A stretch of 64,000 nucleotides of DNA from CAYRJD01 sp965212125 (lineage in GTDB: Bacteria > Actinomycetota > Acidimicrobiia > Acidimicrobiales > Poriferisodalaceae): assembly GCA_965212125.1 (NCBI GenBank), contig OZ243045.1, positions 1,736,001-1,800,000 of the forward strand, in the 5' to 3' direction. Below, piece by piece: positions 20,410-30,160 of the stretch. The translations under genes and the position numbers were made by a program. The notes beneath the pieces were generated by a model. It was given only the letters and a program-made list of their open reading frames with translations. It was not told the DNA's origin and did not search any database. Each line of letters starts with the position of its first letter. Position 1 is the first letter of the stretch.

Positions 20410-21092
20410 TCGGGTTCGGTTAGGTCTTCCTCGGGTTCGGCTGCGTCTGCGGCGGCTGTGTCTGCGTCGGCGGCTTCGTCGGCCGTGTCTTCTTCGGCTG
20501 GGATTTCGGCGCGCTGGCCTTGCTCGGGCGCACGCACGCCGTAGCCCAGTTCGGCGCTCCAGCCAGCGTGACCTTCGTAGTCCGGGTTGCCGGAAGGCGA
20601 GGTTGCCCGCATCCAGCCGGAGGTGTGCTCGTCGTCATCTTCGTGCCACAACTCCCACGGCTGGCGTTGCGGTTTGCCGTCGTCGTCGGTGAGCAGTTCA
20701 TCTTTGGTGTAGATGGCGTCGTTGCGGTTTGAGAAGCTGAACTCAAACAGCTTGGATTCGGTGATGGCTTCGGTGGGGCAGGCTTCGACGCACAGGTCGC
20801 AGTGGATGCAACGCAGGTAGTTGATTTCGTAGACGAAGCCGTAGCGCTCGCCGGGCGATGTCGGTTCGGCGGGGTCGTTGTCGGCGCCGCGCACGTAGAT
20901 GCAGTTGGCGGGGCAGACCGCTGCGCATAGCTCGCAGCCGATGCATTTTTCCATGCCGTCGGGGTAGCGGTTCAGCACGTGGCGGCCGTGGAAGCGCGGC
21001 GGCTTGGGGCGTTTTTCGTTGGGGTATTCGGTGGTAACGCGCTCCTCAAAGAGCTTGCCGAACGTGATCTTGAAGCCGTCTAGATATCCCAT
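20406..21092 (-). CDS. nuoI: NADH-quinone oxidoreductase subunit I, 14-subunit set
   Basis: Ferredoxin-like subunit with two complete [4Fe-4S] motifs, Cys50/53/56/60 and Cys95/98/101/105. 228 residues. The C-terminal ~40 residues are an acidic Ala/Glu/Asp/Thr tail with short repeats. Follows the nuoH stop directly (TAAATG). It links NuoG to NuoB in the electron path. Confidence 0.95.
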   Translation of the reverse strand: MGYLDGFKITFGKLFEERVTTEYPNEKRPKPPRFHGRHVLNRYPDGMEKCIGCELCAAVCPANCIYVRGADNDPAEPTSPGERYGFVYEINYLRCIHCDLCVEACPTEAITESKLFEFSFSNRNDAIYTKDELLTDDDGKPQRQPWELWHEDDDEHTSGWMRATSPSGNPDYEGHAGWSAELGYGVRAPEQGQRAEIPAEEDTADEAADADTAAADAAEPEEDLTEPE

Positions 21093-22382
21093 TTACTTGC
21101 CGCCTGCTTTTTCGGATGCGGCTTTTTCCGGCGGGGCCGAGGCGCTTTCGGACGTGGCGCTTGCGGACGTGGCGTTTTCCGGCGGGGCGCTTTCAGATTC
21201 GGCGTGCACGCGGTACTTGGCGGCTTTGAGGGCGGTTGCCAGCAGCAAATAGCCGACCGCGCCGACGCCAAAGATCGGTGCGAGCACGGCGACCGGGTTC
21301 CAGTCGTTGTTGTTCATCAAGGTAATCAAGCTGATCACCATCAGCCAGAACAAGATGACCGGAATCAGCACCTTCCAGCCGAACGCCATCAGCTGGTCGT
21401 AGCGCAGGCGTGGCAGCGTGGCGCGGAACCAGACAAACACGAAAAGGAAGCCGATGACTTTGGCCATGAACCAGAAGGTGGGCCAGAAGAACGTCCAGCC
21501 GAAAAAGATCGGGCCGGCGGGGCCGCCGAAAAATAGGGTCACCATGATGGCGGACATGGTGATGACGTTCATGAACTCGGCGAGGAAGAACAGGGCGAAT
21601 CGGATGGACGAATATTCGGTGTGGAAGCCGCCGACGATTTCTTGTTCGGCTTCGACCAGGTCGAAGGGCGGGCGGTTTAGCTCGGCGGTTGCGGCGACGG
21701 CGAACACGAGGAACGGGATGATGCCGGTGGTGAACAGCAGCCAGGTGTCGACTCCGCCGGCTTGGCTGGCCACGATGCTGTGCGTTGAGAGCGTGCCGGT
21801 CACCACGACGACCGCCACCACCGCCATGCCCAGCGGCGCCTCATAGGAGATGGCTTGCGCCGATGCGCGCACGGAGCCGATGAGCGGATACTTAGACCCG
21901 GACGACCAGCCGGCCAGCATCACTCCGTAGACCGCCACCGACGACATCACCAGCAGCAGCAAAATGCCGATGGGCGGGTCGGCGACTTGCGCGATGGTTT
22001 CTTTGCCGAAGATGGTGATGGTGCCGGTGCGCTCGGCCGTGTCGGAGAACACGCCGCCGATCGGGACGATGGCGAACGCGACGAATGCGGTGACCGCCGA
22101 CAGGTAGGGGGCGAGGCGGAATAGCAGCGGGTCGGCGTCTTCGGGGCGGATGTCTTCTTTAAAAAAGAACTTGACACCGTCGGCAAAAGTCTGTAGAAGG
22201 CCCCAGGGTCCGGCGACGTTGGGTCCGATGCGGTGCTGCATGTCGGAGATGAGCTTGCGTTCGAACCAGACCATGAGCATGGTGGCGACGAGCAGGGCGG
22301 CGAAGGCGATTAGAACCTTGACGCCCACTATGGCTATGTCGCCCCAGTCGACGCCGTCGGTAAAGAGTGGGTCGCCGGTCAT
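21093..22382 (-). CDS. nuoH: NADH-quinone oxidoreductase subunit H, 14-subunit set
   Basis: Heel membrane subunit of complex I, 429 residues, about 85 longer than the copy in the 11-subunit set. Signature parts are RIGPNVAGPWG, KFFFKEDIRPEDAD and PPFDLVEAEQEIVGGFHTEY. The extra length includes a last predicted helix and a C-terminal Ser/Ala/Glu/Pro tail of ~40 residues built of near-repeated units. ATGA overlap with the nuoG stop. Confidence 0.95.
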   Translation of the reverse strand: MTGDPLFTDGVDWGDIAIVGVKVLIAFAALLVATMLMVWFERKLISDMQHRIGPNVAGPWGLLQTFADGVKFFFKEDIRPEDADPLLFRLAPYLSAVTAFVAFAIVPIGGVFSDTAERTGTITIFGKETIAQVADPPIGILLLLVMSSVAVYGVMLAGWSSGSKYPLIGSVRASAQAISYEAPLGMAVVAVVVVTGTLSTHSIVASQAGGVDTWLLFTTGIIPFLVFAVAATAELNRPPFDLVEAEQEIVGGFHTEYSSIRFALFFLAEFMNVITMSAIMVTLFFGGPAGPIFFGWTFFWPTFWFMAKVIGFLFVFVWFRATLPRLRYDQLMAFGWKVLIPVILFWLMVISLITLMNNNDWNPVAVLAPIFGVGAVGYLLLATALKAAKYRVHAESESAPPENATSASATSESASAPPEKAASEKAGGK

Positions 22383-25018
22383 GGGGTTTGCTCTGGGGTG
22401 GCGGCGGTGGTGCTGGCCGGGCTGGCGTTTGCGGTGGCGGTGACGTGGACGTCAACGAACTGGTCGGCGGTGGTGAACAGGCTGGGTTGGGTCGGGCTGG
22501 TTCGGGTCGGGCCGGGCTGGGCCGGGTCGGGCTGGTTGATTCGCAACACGGCGTTGCCGCGACTGACCGCGGCGCTGTCAAACACCGGCACGGTGATGCT
22601 TGCGGTGGCGGCGGTGAGCTGCACTTGGGTTCCGGCAGGCACGCCGATGTTGGCGAAATCGCTCGGATGCAATAGCAACGCCGGTCCGGGAGCTAGCGAT
22701 GTCAGCGAAGGCGAATAGGTGACGGCTACGCCAGCGTCATAAAGCGAGCGCGTGGTGACCAACCGCAACGCATAGCTATCGCGCACCGGCGGTGTCGGCC
22801 GGCTGGGTGCCACTGATGCCGGGTCTGTCGTCGCCGAAGCGGCTGCGCTATCGGCCGCGCCGCCAGTGGTGGTAAGCACTCCCTGCGCTGCCAGTTGCTC
22901 GGCGTTGTTAGTTCCGCAGGCGGAGTGCGACGAAAAGGTGCTGGCTATTTCGTCGGTGATTTCGGCACGACTAGCAAAGCCAAGGTCGTGGCCGCAGTGC
23001 CGTGCCAGCTCAGCGGCGATCATCCAATCCGGCCGTGCCGAGCCGGCGGCCGTAACCAACTGCGACACCAGCCGCACGCGGCCTTCCAGGTTGGTGGTTG
23101 TGCCGTCTTTTTCGCCGAACAGCGCCGCCGGCAAAACGATGTCGGCTAGCTGCACCGATGAGTTGGCGAAGGCATCAATCGCAACCACCAAGCCAGCGCC
23201 AGCCAGGCCTTCGGCCGCTAGTTGCGTGTCAAAGAAATCCGCCAGAGGGTCTGCGCCCAGCAAAAACAGCACGTCTATGTCGCCTTGCTTGGCGGCGGAC
23301 AAGATGCCGCTCGTGCCTAGCTGCTCGGTGGCGGAGTCGGGCTGGCCAGAGTCCGGCCGGTCGGAGTCGGGCGTGAGTCCCATCGCCAGCGCGCCGCGAA
23401 CGTTGGCTCGGCGCAGCACCGGCAAAAACTTGGCGTGCGGCAAACGCGCCACCAGCAGTCGGGCGGCTGCGGAAATCGATTCGTCGCTCTCGGCCAATGA
23501 GTTGCGGCCAAGCACCACAACCACGCTGCCGTCCGCAAGTCGCTGCGCTAGGGCTTGGCGCGCCTGGTCTTCGGCTTCGCCATCGCCGATCAGATTGCGG
23601 TTGGCTGAGTTGGGGGCGGCGGGGTCTAACAAGCTGGCAGCCGCTAGCGCTGATTCGGCTCCCAGGCATTCGACCACACGATGTGCGTAGGGTCGCAGCC
23701 CGGTCGCCAGCGGGCCGATCTCCACGAGTTTTGTTTGGCCGCTGGTCGCAGCCGCTCGCAGCCGCAGGTAGAGCACCGGCAGTTCTTCTTTCAGATCGGG
23801 GCCTAGCAGCAAAACCGTGTCGGCTTCGCAGGCCTCGTCAATGGTCGCCGCCGGCAGCTCCGCAAGCAGGGTGGCGGGCAGTCCGTCGTCTAGCTGAGCG
23901 TCAAGGTGGCCGGTTGGGAATGCGGCGCTGGCCAGCTTGGCCCACGCATAGGCGTCTTCGTTGGTGCCGTGCGCGCCGCCGATCACCGCAACCGCGCCTG
24001 GGCGGGCCGCGTTGACGGCTTGGGCAATCTGGCTGAGCGCGGCGTTCCAGCCGAGCGGGGCGAAGGCGGCGGGCTGATCGCCAGCGGGCTGATCGCCGGC
24101 GGCAGCGGGCTTGCCAGCCGGCTGGGTTAGACGCTGGTCGCTGTTGATTGCCTCAAAGGTGAAGCGACCCTTGTCGCACAGCCAGCCGTGATTGACCGCA
24201 TCAACACCGACGCCGACATCAACGCCGACGAAGCGCACCAGCTGATCACGCGAAGACTGAATAGCCATGCTGCAACCGACCGAGCAGGTGGTGCAGGTGG
24301 AGTTGACCTCACGCAAATCCCACGGCCGCGCCTTGAAGCGATAGGGGGATGCGGTGAGCGCGCCGACCGGGCAGATCTCAACGGTGTTGCCCGAAAAGTA
24401 GGAGCTGAACGGCTCGTCGGGGAAGGTGAGCACCTGGGTGTTGTTGCCGCGCTCGGTGAAGGTGATGAGCGGGTCGCCGGCGACCTCGTCGGCGAAGCGG
24501 GTGCAGCGGTCGCACAAGATGCAGCGCTCGCGGTCAAGATCAACCAGCTGTGAGACCGGGATCGGTTTTTGGAAGTGGCGTTTTTCTTCGACGAAGCGCG
24601 ACTCGCCCGGACCGTAGGCGAGCGTTTGATCTTGGAGCGAGCACTCGCCGCCCTTGTCGCAGACCGGGCAGTCCAGCGGGTGATTGATCAGCAGATGCTC
24701 CAGCACGCCTTGCTGAACTTTTAGGGTTAGCTCGGACTGCGTGTCGACCGTCATCGAATCGGCGACCGGAACCATGCACGAGGGTTGCAGCTGCGAGCGA
24801 CCGCCGACTTCGATTTCCACCAGGCACATCCGGCACATGCCGACCGGGCTCATTCTTTCGTGGTAGCAGAAGCGCGGGATGTAGATGTCGTGGCGTTGCG
24901 CGGCGGCGATGACTAGCTCGCCTGGGTGCGCGTCGATTTGGCGGCCGTCGATGGTGACGGACACGGTGCTGACCTCCTGGCTGGCGGCACCGGCGGCGGC
25001 GCTGGCGGCGGCGTTCAT
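22379..25018 (-). CDS. nuoG: NADH-quinone oxidoreductase subunit G
   Basis: Large iron-sulfur subunit of the NADH module, 879 residues. The N-terminal 2Fe-2S domain has Cys in FCYHERMSPVGMCRMC; His/Cys ligands of N5 are in HPLDCPVCDKGGEC; one 4Fe-4S site has CILCDRC and a later CPVG; CTTCSVGC plus the Cys in GWLCDKG supply the extra N7 cluster found in some bacteria. The rest is a degenerate molybdopterin oxidoreductase domain with no sign of a working cofactor site. Repeat-rich loops occur at 23334-23378 and 24069-24098, and the C-terminus is Pro/Gln/Thr-rich. Present only in the 14-subunit set. Confidence 0.95.
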   Translation of the reverse strand: MNAAASAAAGAASQEVSTVSVTIDGRQIDAHPGELVIAAAQRHDIYIPRFCYHERMSPVGMCRMCLVEIEVGGRSQLQPSCMVPVADSMTVDTQSELTLKVQQGVLEHLLINHPLDCPVCDKGGECSLQDQTLAYGPGESRFVEEKRHFQKPIPVSQLVDLDRERCILCDRCTRFADEVAGDPLITFTERGNNTQVLTFPDEPFSSYFSGNTVEICPVGALTASPYRFKARPWDLREVNSTCTTCSVGCSMAIQSSRDQLVRFVGVDVGVGVDAVNHGWLCDKGRFTFEAINSDQRLTQPAGKPAAAGDQPAGDQPAAFAPLGWNAALSQIAQAVNAARPGAVAVIGGAHGTNEDAYAWAKLASAAFPTGHLDAQLDDGLPATLLAELPAATIDEACEADTVLLLGPDLKEELPVLYLRLRAAATSGQTKLVEIGPLATGLRPYAHRVVECLGAESALAAASLLDPAAPNSANRNLIGDGEAEDQARQALAQRLADGSVVVVLGRNSLAESDESISAAARLLVARLPHAKFLPVLRRANVRGALAMGLTPDSDRPDSGQPDSATEQLGTSGILSAAKQGDIDVLFLLGADPLADFFDTQLAAEGLAGAGLVVAIDAFANSSVQLADIVLPAALFGEKDGTTTNLEGRVRLVSQLVTAAGSARPDWMIAAELARHCGHDLGFASRAEITDEIASTFSSHSACGTNNAEQLAAQGVLTTTGGAADSAAASATTDPASVAPSRPTPPVRDSYALRLVTTRSLYDAGVAVTYSPSLTSLAPGPALLLHPSDFANIGVPAGTQVQLTAATASITVPVFDSAAVSRGNAVLRINQPDPAQPGPTRTSPTQPSLFTTADQFVDVHVTATANASPASTTAATPEQTP
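23334..23378. repeat. 15-bp tandem repeat, three units, in nuoG
   Basis: Units at 23334-23348, 23349-23363 and 23364-23378, each beginning GAGTC and diverging towards the end; on the coding strand they give a PDS-x-x pentapeptide series in a linker of NuoG. Confidence 0.75.
24069..24098. repeat. 15-bp tandem duplication in nuoG
   Basis: GCGGGCTGATCGCC(A/G) occurs at 24069-24083 and 24084-24098 with one final-base difference, encoding GDQPA twice in a linker after the cluster N7 region. Confidence 0.85.
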
Positions 25019-26469
25019 AGCGCGGCGCCTTTGGCTGTGATTTGCACCGGCACCATTTGGTGGTCGGTTAGCTCTTCGTCTAGGTGGGTGTTGGGAGCGA
25101 CCAGGGCTTCAAACTCTTCGGGAAACAGCGTCAGCGCGGAATGCACCGGCACGTATGCGGACGGCCCCACGAAACAAATAGTGCTCATCGCATACGGGAA
25201 CGGGTGCGGCTCGATGCCCTTGCTCGGCACCGCGGCGTGCGGGAACTCGTCGCCCGGGCAGATGGTTTCGCCGACCTCGGTCAGCAGCTTCAGGTCACGC
25301 GGGGTGCCGTTGCCGTTCACAATGCGGCGCAGTATGCGCTCTAGCCAGGTTGCGCCCTCCCGACACGGGGTGCATTTGCCGCACGATTCGTGGGCGTAAA
25401 ACTTGGTGAGCGACAGCGCCATCGCCACGACATCGGCCGTGTCGTCCATCACGATGACCGCGCCAGACCCAAGCATTGACCCCTCCGGGCCGACCGCCGA
25501 TGCCTCATAGGGCAGGGACAGCTGCGCGGGTGTGAACCAGGGCGCCGAACCGCCGCCGGGCACGAACGCCTTCAAGGTGCGGCCGGGCAAGGTGCCCTGG
25601 CTGAAGTGCTCGCCGTTGATCAGGTCGTCAAAGGTGGTCGTGCCGTTGGTGATTTCGTAGACGCCGGGGCGTTGCACGTTGCCGCTGACCGCCACCATGC
25701 GAGTGCCCGGCGATGTTTCGGTGCCGATGGCGGTGTAGGCGGCGGCGCCGTTGGTGATTATCCACGGCAGATTGGAAAGCGTCTCAACGTTGTTGACGAT
25801 GGTTGGCTTGTTGTAAAGACCGATGGCGGCGGGGAAAAACGGCGGCTTCAGGCGGGGCATGCCGCGCTTGCCTTCCAGGCTTTCGATGAGGGCGGTTTCT
25901 TCGCCGACCACGTATGCGCCGGCGCCCCAATGCAAGATGATGTCAACGGAGAGGTCGCTGCCCATGATGTTGCGGCCGATGTAGCCGGCCTCGTAGGCGT
26001 CGTTCAGGGCTTGGCAGATGCGCTCTTGGGCTAGAGCCATCTCGCCACGAACATATAAGAAGCATTGCGACAGCCCGATTGCGTAGCAGGCGATCAGGCA
26101 GCCCTCGATTAGTTGGTGCGGGTCTAGCTCCATTAGTAGGCGGTCTTTGTAGGTGCCGGGCTCGGACTCGTCGCCGTTCACTACTAAATAGCGCGGCCAT
26201 ACGCCGGGCGGGCAGAACCCCCATTTGACGCCGGCGGGAAACCCGGCGCCGCCGCGGCCGAGCAGGGTGGCTGCGCGAACCTCGTCGTGGATTTGCTGCG
26301 GCGAGCTTGTCAGGGTGGCGCGCAGTGCTTGGTAGCCGCCGGTGGCTTCGTAGCCGGCCAGCGTGTGGGAGTCGTCTTGATCGAAGCGACTGGTGACTAT
26401 GCGTGGTGGCGCGGTTGGGTCGCTGGCGCTAGGTGCGAAGTAGCCCGCGGCCCGCGGCGCGCTGCTCAT
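25015..26469 (-). CDS. nuoF: NADH-quinone oxidoreductase subunit F
   Basis: NADH- and FMN-binding subunit, 484 residues. GRGGAGFPAG near residue 71 and GAYVVGEETALIESLEG near 175-190 form the nucleotide and flavin sites; SCGKCTPCREG near 365-375 plus a later Cys in TICPGDE ligate cluster N3. Only this set has it, so only the 14-subunit complex should oxidise NADH directly. ATGA overlaps with nuoE and nuoG. Confidence 0.96.
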   Translation of the reverse strand: MSSAPRAAGYFAPSASDPTAPPRIVTSRFDQDDSHTLAGYEATGGYQALRATLTSSPQQIHDEVRAATLLGRGGAGFPAGVKWGFCPPGVWPRYLVVNGDESEPGTYKDRLLMELDPHQLIEGCLIACYAIGLSQCFLYVRGEMALAQERICQALNDAYEAGYIGRNIMGSDLSVDIILHWGAGAYVVGEETALIESLEGKRGMPRLKPPFFPAAIGLYNKPTIVNNVETLSNLPWIITNGAAAYTAIGTETSPGTRMVAVSGNVQRPGVYEITNGTTTFDDLINGEHFSQGTLPGRTLKAFVPGGGSAPWFTPAQLSLPYEASAVGPEGSMLGSGAVIVMDDTADVVAMALSLTKFYAHESCGKCTPCREGATWLERILRRIVNGNGTPRDLKLLTEVGETICPGDEFPHAAVPSKGIEPHPFPYAMSTICFVGPSAYVPVHSALTLFPEEFEALVAPNTHLDEELTDHQMVPVQITAKGAAL

Positions 26470-27143
26470 GCGGAGTCGCCTGAGTCGGAGTCGCCTGAGG
26501 CGGCCTCGGCTGAGGCGGGCGATTCAGCTGGGGCGGGTTCGGCTTGGCGCATCCAAATCGGTTCCTCGGTAACAAGCTCCGGCGGTACTGCACCCACCGC
26601 CGCGTGTGCGGGGATTTCTTGACGTATGCGCGCAAGCGTGCCGTGTGGCGGGATTTCGTCTTCCAGCTTGCCGTCGGCCAGCTCGTCTATCAGCGCGTCA
26701 AAGTCTTGCGCTCCGACCCGGTAGCGGTAGCGGTAGTTGACCTGCAGGCACGGCGCTTCGGTGCAAGCGGCCTGGCATTCGGCGGGAGCCAGCGTGAACA
26801 TGCCGTCGGCGGTGGTGCCGCCCACGCGCACGCCGAGCCGCTGTTCGGCGTGAGCCAGCAGATCCGTAGCGCCCGCCAAGGCGCAGCTAGTGGTTACGCA
26901 AACGTTGATCAGGTAGCGCCCGACGGGTTCACGCTTGAACATCTCATAGAACGAGCAGGTGCCCAGCACTTGGGCGGACGTGGTGCCGACTAACTCGGCG
27001 ATCTCGGCCATGGCGTCTTCGCTGACCCAGCCTTGCTGCTGCTGCGCTAGGTGCAGCAGAGGGATAGTGGCGGAGAGCGGGCGGGGGTAACGCTTGATGG
27101 TCTGGCGGGCGAGCGTCAGGTTTGCGTCGGTGAAGAAGCTCAT
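26466..27143 (-). CDS. nuoE: NADH-quinone oxidoreductase subunit E
   Basis: Thioredoxin-fold 2Fe-2S subunit, 225 residues. Cluster N1a ligands appear in CVTTSC (about residues 82-87) and ECQAAC (about 122-127). The C-terminal ~35 residues are an Ala/Glu/Ser/Asp repeat tail. It pairs with NuoF in the NADH module. 24 bp after nuoD, ATGA overlap with nuoF. Confidence 0.95.
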   Translation of the reverse strand: MSFFTDANLTLARQTIKRYPRPLSATIPLLHLAQQQQGWVSEDAMAEIAELVGTTSAQVLGTCSFYEMFKREPVGRYLINVCVTTSCALAGATDLLAHAEQRLGVRVGGTTADGMFTLAPAECQAACTEAPCLQVNYRYRYRVGAQDFDALIDELADGKLEDEIPPHGTLARIRQEIPAHAAVGAVPPELVTEEPIWMRQAEPAPAESPASAEAASGDSDSGDSA

Positions 27144-27167
27144 CGGGCGGCGCTCATCGGACTTGGC

Positions 27168-28526
27168 TCATCTGTCGACCTCGCCCATGATCGGGTCGAT
27201 CGAAGAAATCACCGCAACGGCGTCGGCCAGAAGTCCGCCATGCATCATGTGCGGCAAGGTTTGCAGATTGACAAAAGACGGCGCACGGATGTGCACGCGC
27301 TGCGGCTTGGGGCCTCCGTCGGAAACCATGTAGCAGCCGAGCTCGCCCCGCGGCGACTCAACGGCTACGTAGATCTCACCGGGCGGCACCTTGGAGCCTT
27401 CGGTGAAGATTTTGAAATGGTGGATGAGCGCTTCCATCGATTCGTTCAGGCGCGCACGCGGCGGTGGGGTGATCTTGCGATCTTGGATGCGGTACGGGCC
27501 GGACGGCATCTTGTCAACGCACTGCGCGACTATGCGCATCGACTCTCGCACCTCGTTCAGGCGGATGGCGTAGCGATCGAAGGTGTCGCCGTGGGCGCCG
27601 ACCACCACATCAAAATCCACCTCGTCATACGCCAGGTAGGGCATGGTGCGGCGCAGGTCCCAGGGTTCGCCGGTGGATCGCAGGATCGGACCCGTGGCTG
27701 AAAGCGCCAGCGCCTCGGCGGTGGTGATGACGCCGACGTCTTGGGTGCGGTCACGCCAGATCGGCTGCCCGGTCATGAGCGTGTCAAACTGCTCAAGCCG
27801 CTGCGGCAGCAGGGCGAGAATCTTGGCGATGTCTCGCTCCCAGCCGTCTGGCAGATCGGCCGCCACCCCGCCGGGGCGGATGTAGTTGTGGTTCATTCGC
27901 AGGCCGGTGACTTTTTCAAAGAAGCGCAGGATTTCTTCGCGCTCGCGCCAGCCGTAGAGCATCACGCCGACTGCGCCGAGGTCGAGTCCGTTGGTGGCGA
28001 GGAACAGCAGGTGCGATGACATGCGGTTTAGCTCGCACATCAGCATGCGAATCCAGGTGGCTCGCTCGGGCACGGTGATGCCCATTAGCTGTTCGGTGGC
28101 GAGGGAGAAGACCAGCTCGTTGAACAGCGGGGCGACGTAGTCCATGCGGGTGACGTTGGTGGGGCCTTGGAGGTAGGTGAGCGATTCGGCGGTTTTTTCC
28201 ATGCCGGTGTGGAGGTAGCCGATGATCGGTTTGGAGCGCAGCACGGTTTCGCCTTCGAGCTCCATCGTGATTCGCAGCACGCCGTGGGTGGAGGGGTGTT
28301 GCGGGCCCATGTTTATGAGCATGGGTGCGTCGGTGATTTCTGTGGCGGCGTCTGCGGGGGTGGCGGTCGGGTCGGTGGTGGGGGCTTGCTCGCCGGTGGC
28401 GATTTGGGTGGCGACGCTGACTTCGGACATGCGCAAGACCGCTTCGGGGTTACGCAATCCGGCGCTCGGTGGGGCGACAGGGCTGGTTTCGGTGGCGGCG
28501 GTTTCGCTGGTTTCGGTCGTACTCAT
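27168..28526 (-). CDS. nuoD: NADH-quinone oxidoreductase subunit D, 14-subunit set
   Basis: Quinone-site 49-kDa subunit, 452 residues from the ATG at 28526 (ATGA overlap with nuoC; the longer frame to 28601 lies inside nuoC). GPQHPSTHG holds the conserved His81, and Tyr130 in TRMDYVAP is the quinone-binding tyrosine. In contrast to the other NuoD, the position matching the methylated arginine of NDUFS2 is Thr107 (LHTGMEK). The C-terminus MGEVDR is canonical. The first ~65 residues are a Thr/Ala/Glu/Pro-rich extension. Confidence 0.95.
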   Translation of the reverse strand: MSTTETSETAATETSPVAPPSAGLRNPEAVLRMSEVSVATQIATGEQAPTTDPTATPADAATEITDAPMLINMGPQHPSTHGVLRITMELEGETVLRSKPIIGYLHTGMEKTAESLTYLQGPTNVTRMDYVAPLFNELVFSLATEQLMGITVPERATWIRMLMCELNRMSSHLLFLATNGLDLGAVGVMLYGWREREEILRFFEKVTGLRMNHNYIRPGGVAADLPDGWERDIAKILALLPQRLEQFDTLMTGQPIWRDRTQDVGVITTAEALALSATGPILRSTGEPWDLRRTMPYLAYDEVDFDVVVGAHGDTFDRYAIRLNEVRESMRIVAQCVDKMPSGPYRIQDRKITPPPRARLNESMEALIHHFKIFTEGSKVPPGEIYVAVESPRGELGCYMVSDGGPKPQRVHIRAPSFVNLQTLPHMMHGGLLADAVAVISSIDPIMGEVDR

Positions 28527-29005
28527 CGGCCGGCGACCGCCTTGAACTGAACCGGAATAGCGCCGATCTCGTAGTCCTTGCGCAGCGGGTGACCTTCCCA
28601 ATCTTCGGGCATCAAAATGCGGCTGGGGTCGGGATGGCCCGCAAAGCTGATGCCGAACAGGTCGGCGGCTTCACGCTCGGGGGCTTCAGCGCCCGGGTAC
28701 AGGTGCGTGATCGTGGCGATGGCGGCTGGGTCGGCGGGCACCTGCGCACGCACGCGGGTGCGGCGGCCGCCAGTCATGTCGAGCAGATTTACCACCACCT
28801 CAAAACGTTGCGCTTCAACCTCAGATGGAAGGTTGCGGTGCGCGTTGGTCAGCGAATCGACGGCGCAGACATCCACGCACACCCGGTAGTCGTCATCGTG
28901 CAGCGACTGGATTAGCGCCGGGTATTGCTCCACCGTGCAGTGCCATACCGACTGGCCGCTGTCGGTGGTTGTGGGAACTCCGCTAGCTGATTGGCTGTCG
29001 TTCAC
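28523..29005 (-). CDS. nuoC: NADH-quinone oxidoreductase subunit C, 14-subunit set
   Basis: 30-kDa subunit, 160 residues, compact and without the acidic insertion of the other copy. Signature PEREAADLFGISFAGHPD and EGHPLRKDYE near the C-terminus. Start is GTG at 29005, overlapping the nuoB stop as GTGA; upstream starts would lie inside nuoB. Confidence 0.94.
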   Translation of the reverse strand: MNDSQSASGVPTTTDSGQSVWHCTVEQYPALIQSLHDDDYRVCVDVCAVDSLTNAHRNLPSEVEAQRFEVVVNLLDMTGGRRTRVRAQVPADPAAIATITHLYPGAEAPEREAADLFGISFAGHPDPSRILMPEDWEGHPLRKDYEIGAIPVQFKAVAGR

Positions 29006-29574
29006 GAGGCGTGTGAGGAGTCGTCTAGCTGTAGCTGCGCGCCGGCGCCGGTTTGTTCGCGGCGGCGGGTTAGTTCGCCGGTGCGGATTTTTTCGTGCAG
29101 AGCCAGGATTGCGTGCAGCAGGGTTTCGGGTCCGGGCGGGCAGCCGGGGGCGTACATGTCGACCGGCACCACTTGATCCACGCCTTGAACGATGGCGTAG
29201 TTGTTGAACATGCCGCCGCTGGATGCGCACACGCCCATGGACAGCACCCATTTTGGTTCTGCCATTTGGTCGTAGATGGTTCGCAGCACGGGTGCCATCT
29301 TTTGGCTGACTCGCCCCGCCACGATCATCAGGTCGGCCTGGCGTGGCGATGCCCGAAAGGTTTCCATGCCGAAGCGAGCCATGTCGTAGTGCGCGGTGCC
29401 GGTTGCCATCATTTCAATGGCGCAGCACGCCAAGCCGAACGTGGCGGGCATGAGCGAGCGGCGGCGCGCCCATTTCACCAGGCCTTCGATCGGCGCGGTG
29501 AACACGTTGTGGCGCAGGCCGGCTAGCCCGTCGCCGATTCCTAACTCGGATCTGAGCTCTGCAACGTTGGGCAT
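29002..29574 (-). CDS. nuoB: NADH-quinone oxidoreductase subunit B, 14-subunit set
   Basis: Cluster N2 subunit, 190 residues, with ligands Cys50-Cys51 (LACCAIEMM), Cys116 (GVCASSGGM) and Cys145 (PGCPPGPE). The C-terminal ~20 residues after TGELTRRRE are variable. Overlaps nuoA by one base and nuoC by four. Confidence 0.95.
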   Translation of the reverse strand: MPNVAELRSELGIGDGLAGLRHNVFTAPIEGLVKWARRRSLMPATFGLACCAIEMMATGTAHYDMARFGMETFRASPRQADLMIVAGRVSQKMAPVLRTIYDQMAEPKWVLSMGVCASSGGMFNNYAIVQGVDQVVPVDMYAPGCPPGPETLLHAILALHEKIRTGELTRRREQTGAGAQLQLDDSSHAS

Positions 29575-30119
29575 CAGGCGGCGGTTTCGCTGGGTTGGTC
29601 GCTGGGCTGTTCGCGGTCAGATCGGTCGCGGCGCGGCGGGCGGGGCTGTTGCTGAAATTGCTCGCGGCCGTCTAGTCCGACTTGGCGCACGGTCATGGTG
29701 GCGGCGTAGCTCGGCGCTGGCCGCGGCTGCGCGGGGCTTGTGTCGAGTCCCAGCCGCTGGCGCACCGGACCCCACTCCAAGCCACCCATCGCCAGCTCAT
29801 AGACGAACGACAAGAAGAAAATCACCACAAACAAAAGCATCGCCAAGAAGCCGAACAGGCCGAGCTGTCCGTTGGCGACCGCCCACGGATACAAAAACAC
29901 GATCTCAATGTCAAACATTATGAACAGCATCGCGACGAGGTAAAACCGCACCGGGAAGCGTTCGGGCAGGGCGGCTTGGTCGGTAATGCCGCACTCATAG
30001 GCCGCAATTTTGGGGGCGGTGGCACGATGCGGCGCCAGCATGCGAGAAGCGACGATGCTCAACAGCACGAACACGACCGCTAAAACTGCCAACACCACAA
30101 CCGGCAGATATTGCTCCAT
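29574..30119 (-). CDS. nuoA: NADH-quinone oxidoreductase subunit A, 14-subunit set
   Basis: Three-helix membrane subunit, first gene of the 14-subunit operon, 181 residues. AYECGITDQ and LFIMFDIEIVFLYPW are the family signatures. About 55 residues extend past the last helix as an Arg/Pro/Gln/Asp-rich tail, which the other NuoA lacks. Only ~41 bp separate it from the upstream membrane protein gene, so it may be transcribed with the cytochrome b/c cluster. Confidence 0.94.
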   Translation of the reverse strand: MEQYLPVVVLAVLAVVFVLLSIVASRMLAPHRATAPKIAAYECGITDQAALPERFPVRFYLVAMLFIMFDIEIVFLYPWAVANGQLGLFGFLAMLLFVVIFFLSFVYELAMGGLEWGPVRQRLGLDTSPAQPRPAPSYAATMTVRQVGLDGREQFQQQPRPPRRDRSDREQPSDQPSETAA

Positions 30120-30160
30120 AGTGGTGAGGCTATTGCTGAGACGGGTTTAGAGGGGCTTGG

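Noticed and set aside
22379..25018. NuoG as an active molybdopterin oxidoreductase
   Set aside because: The domain is degenerate as in normal NuoG, and the gene is embedded in a complete nuo operon.
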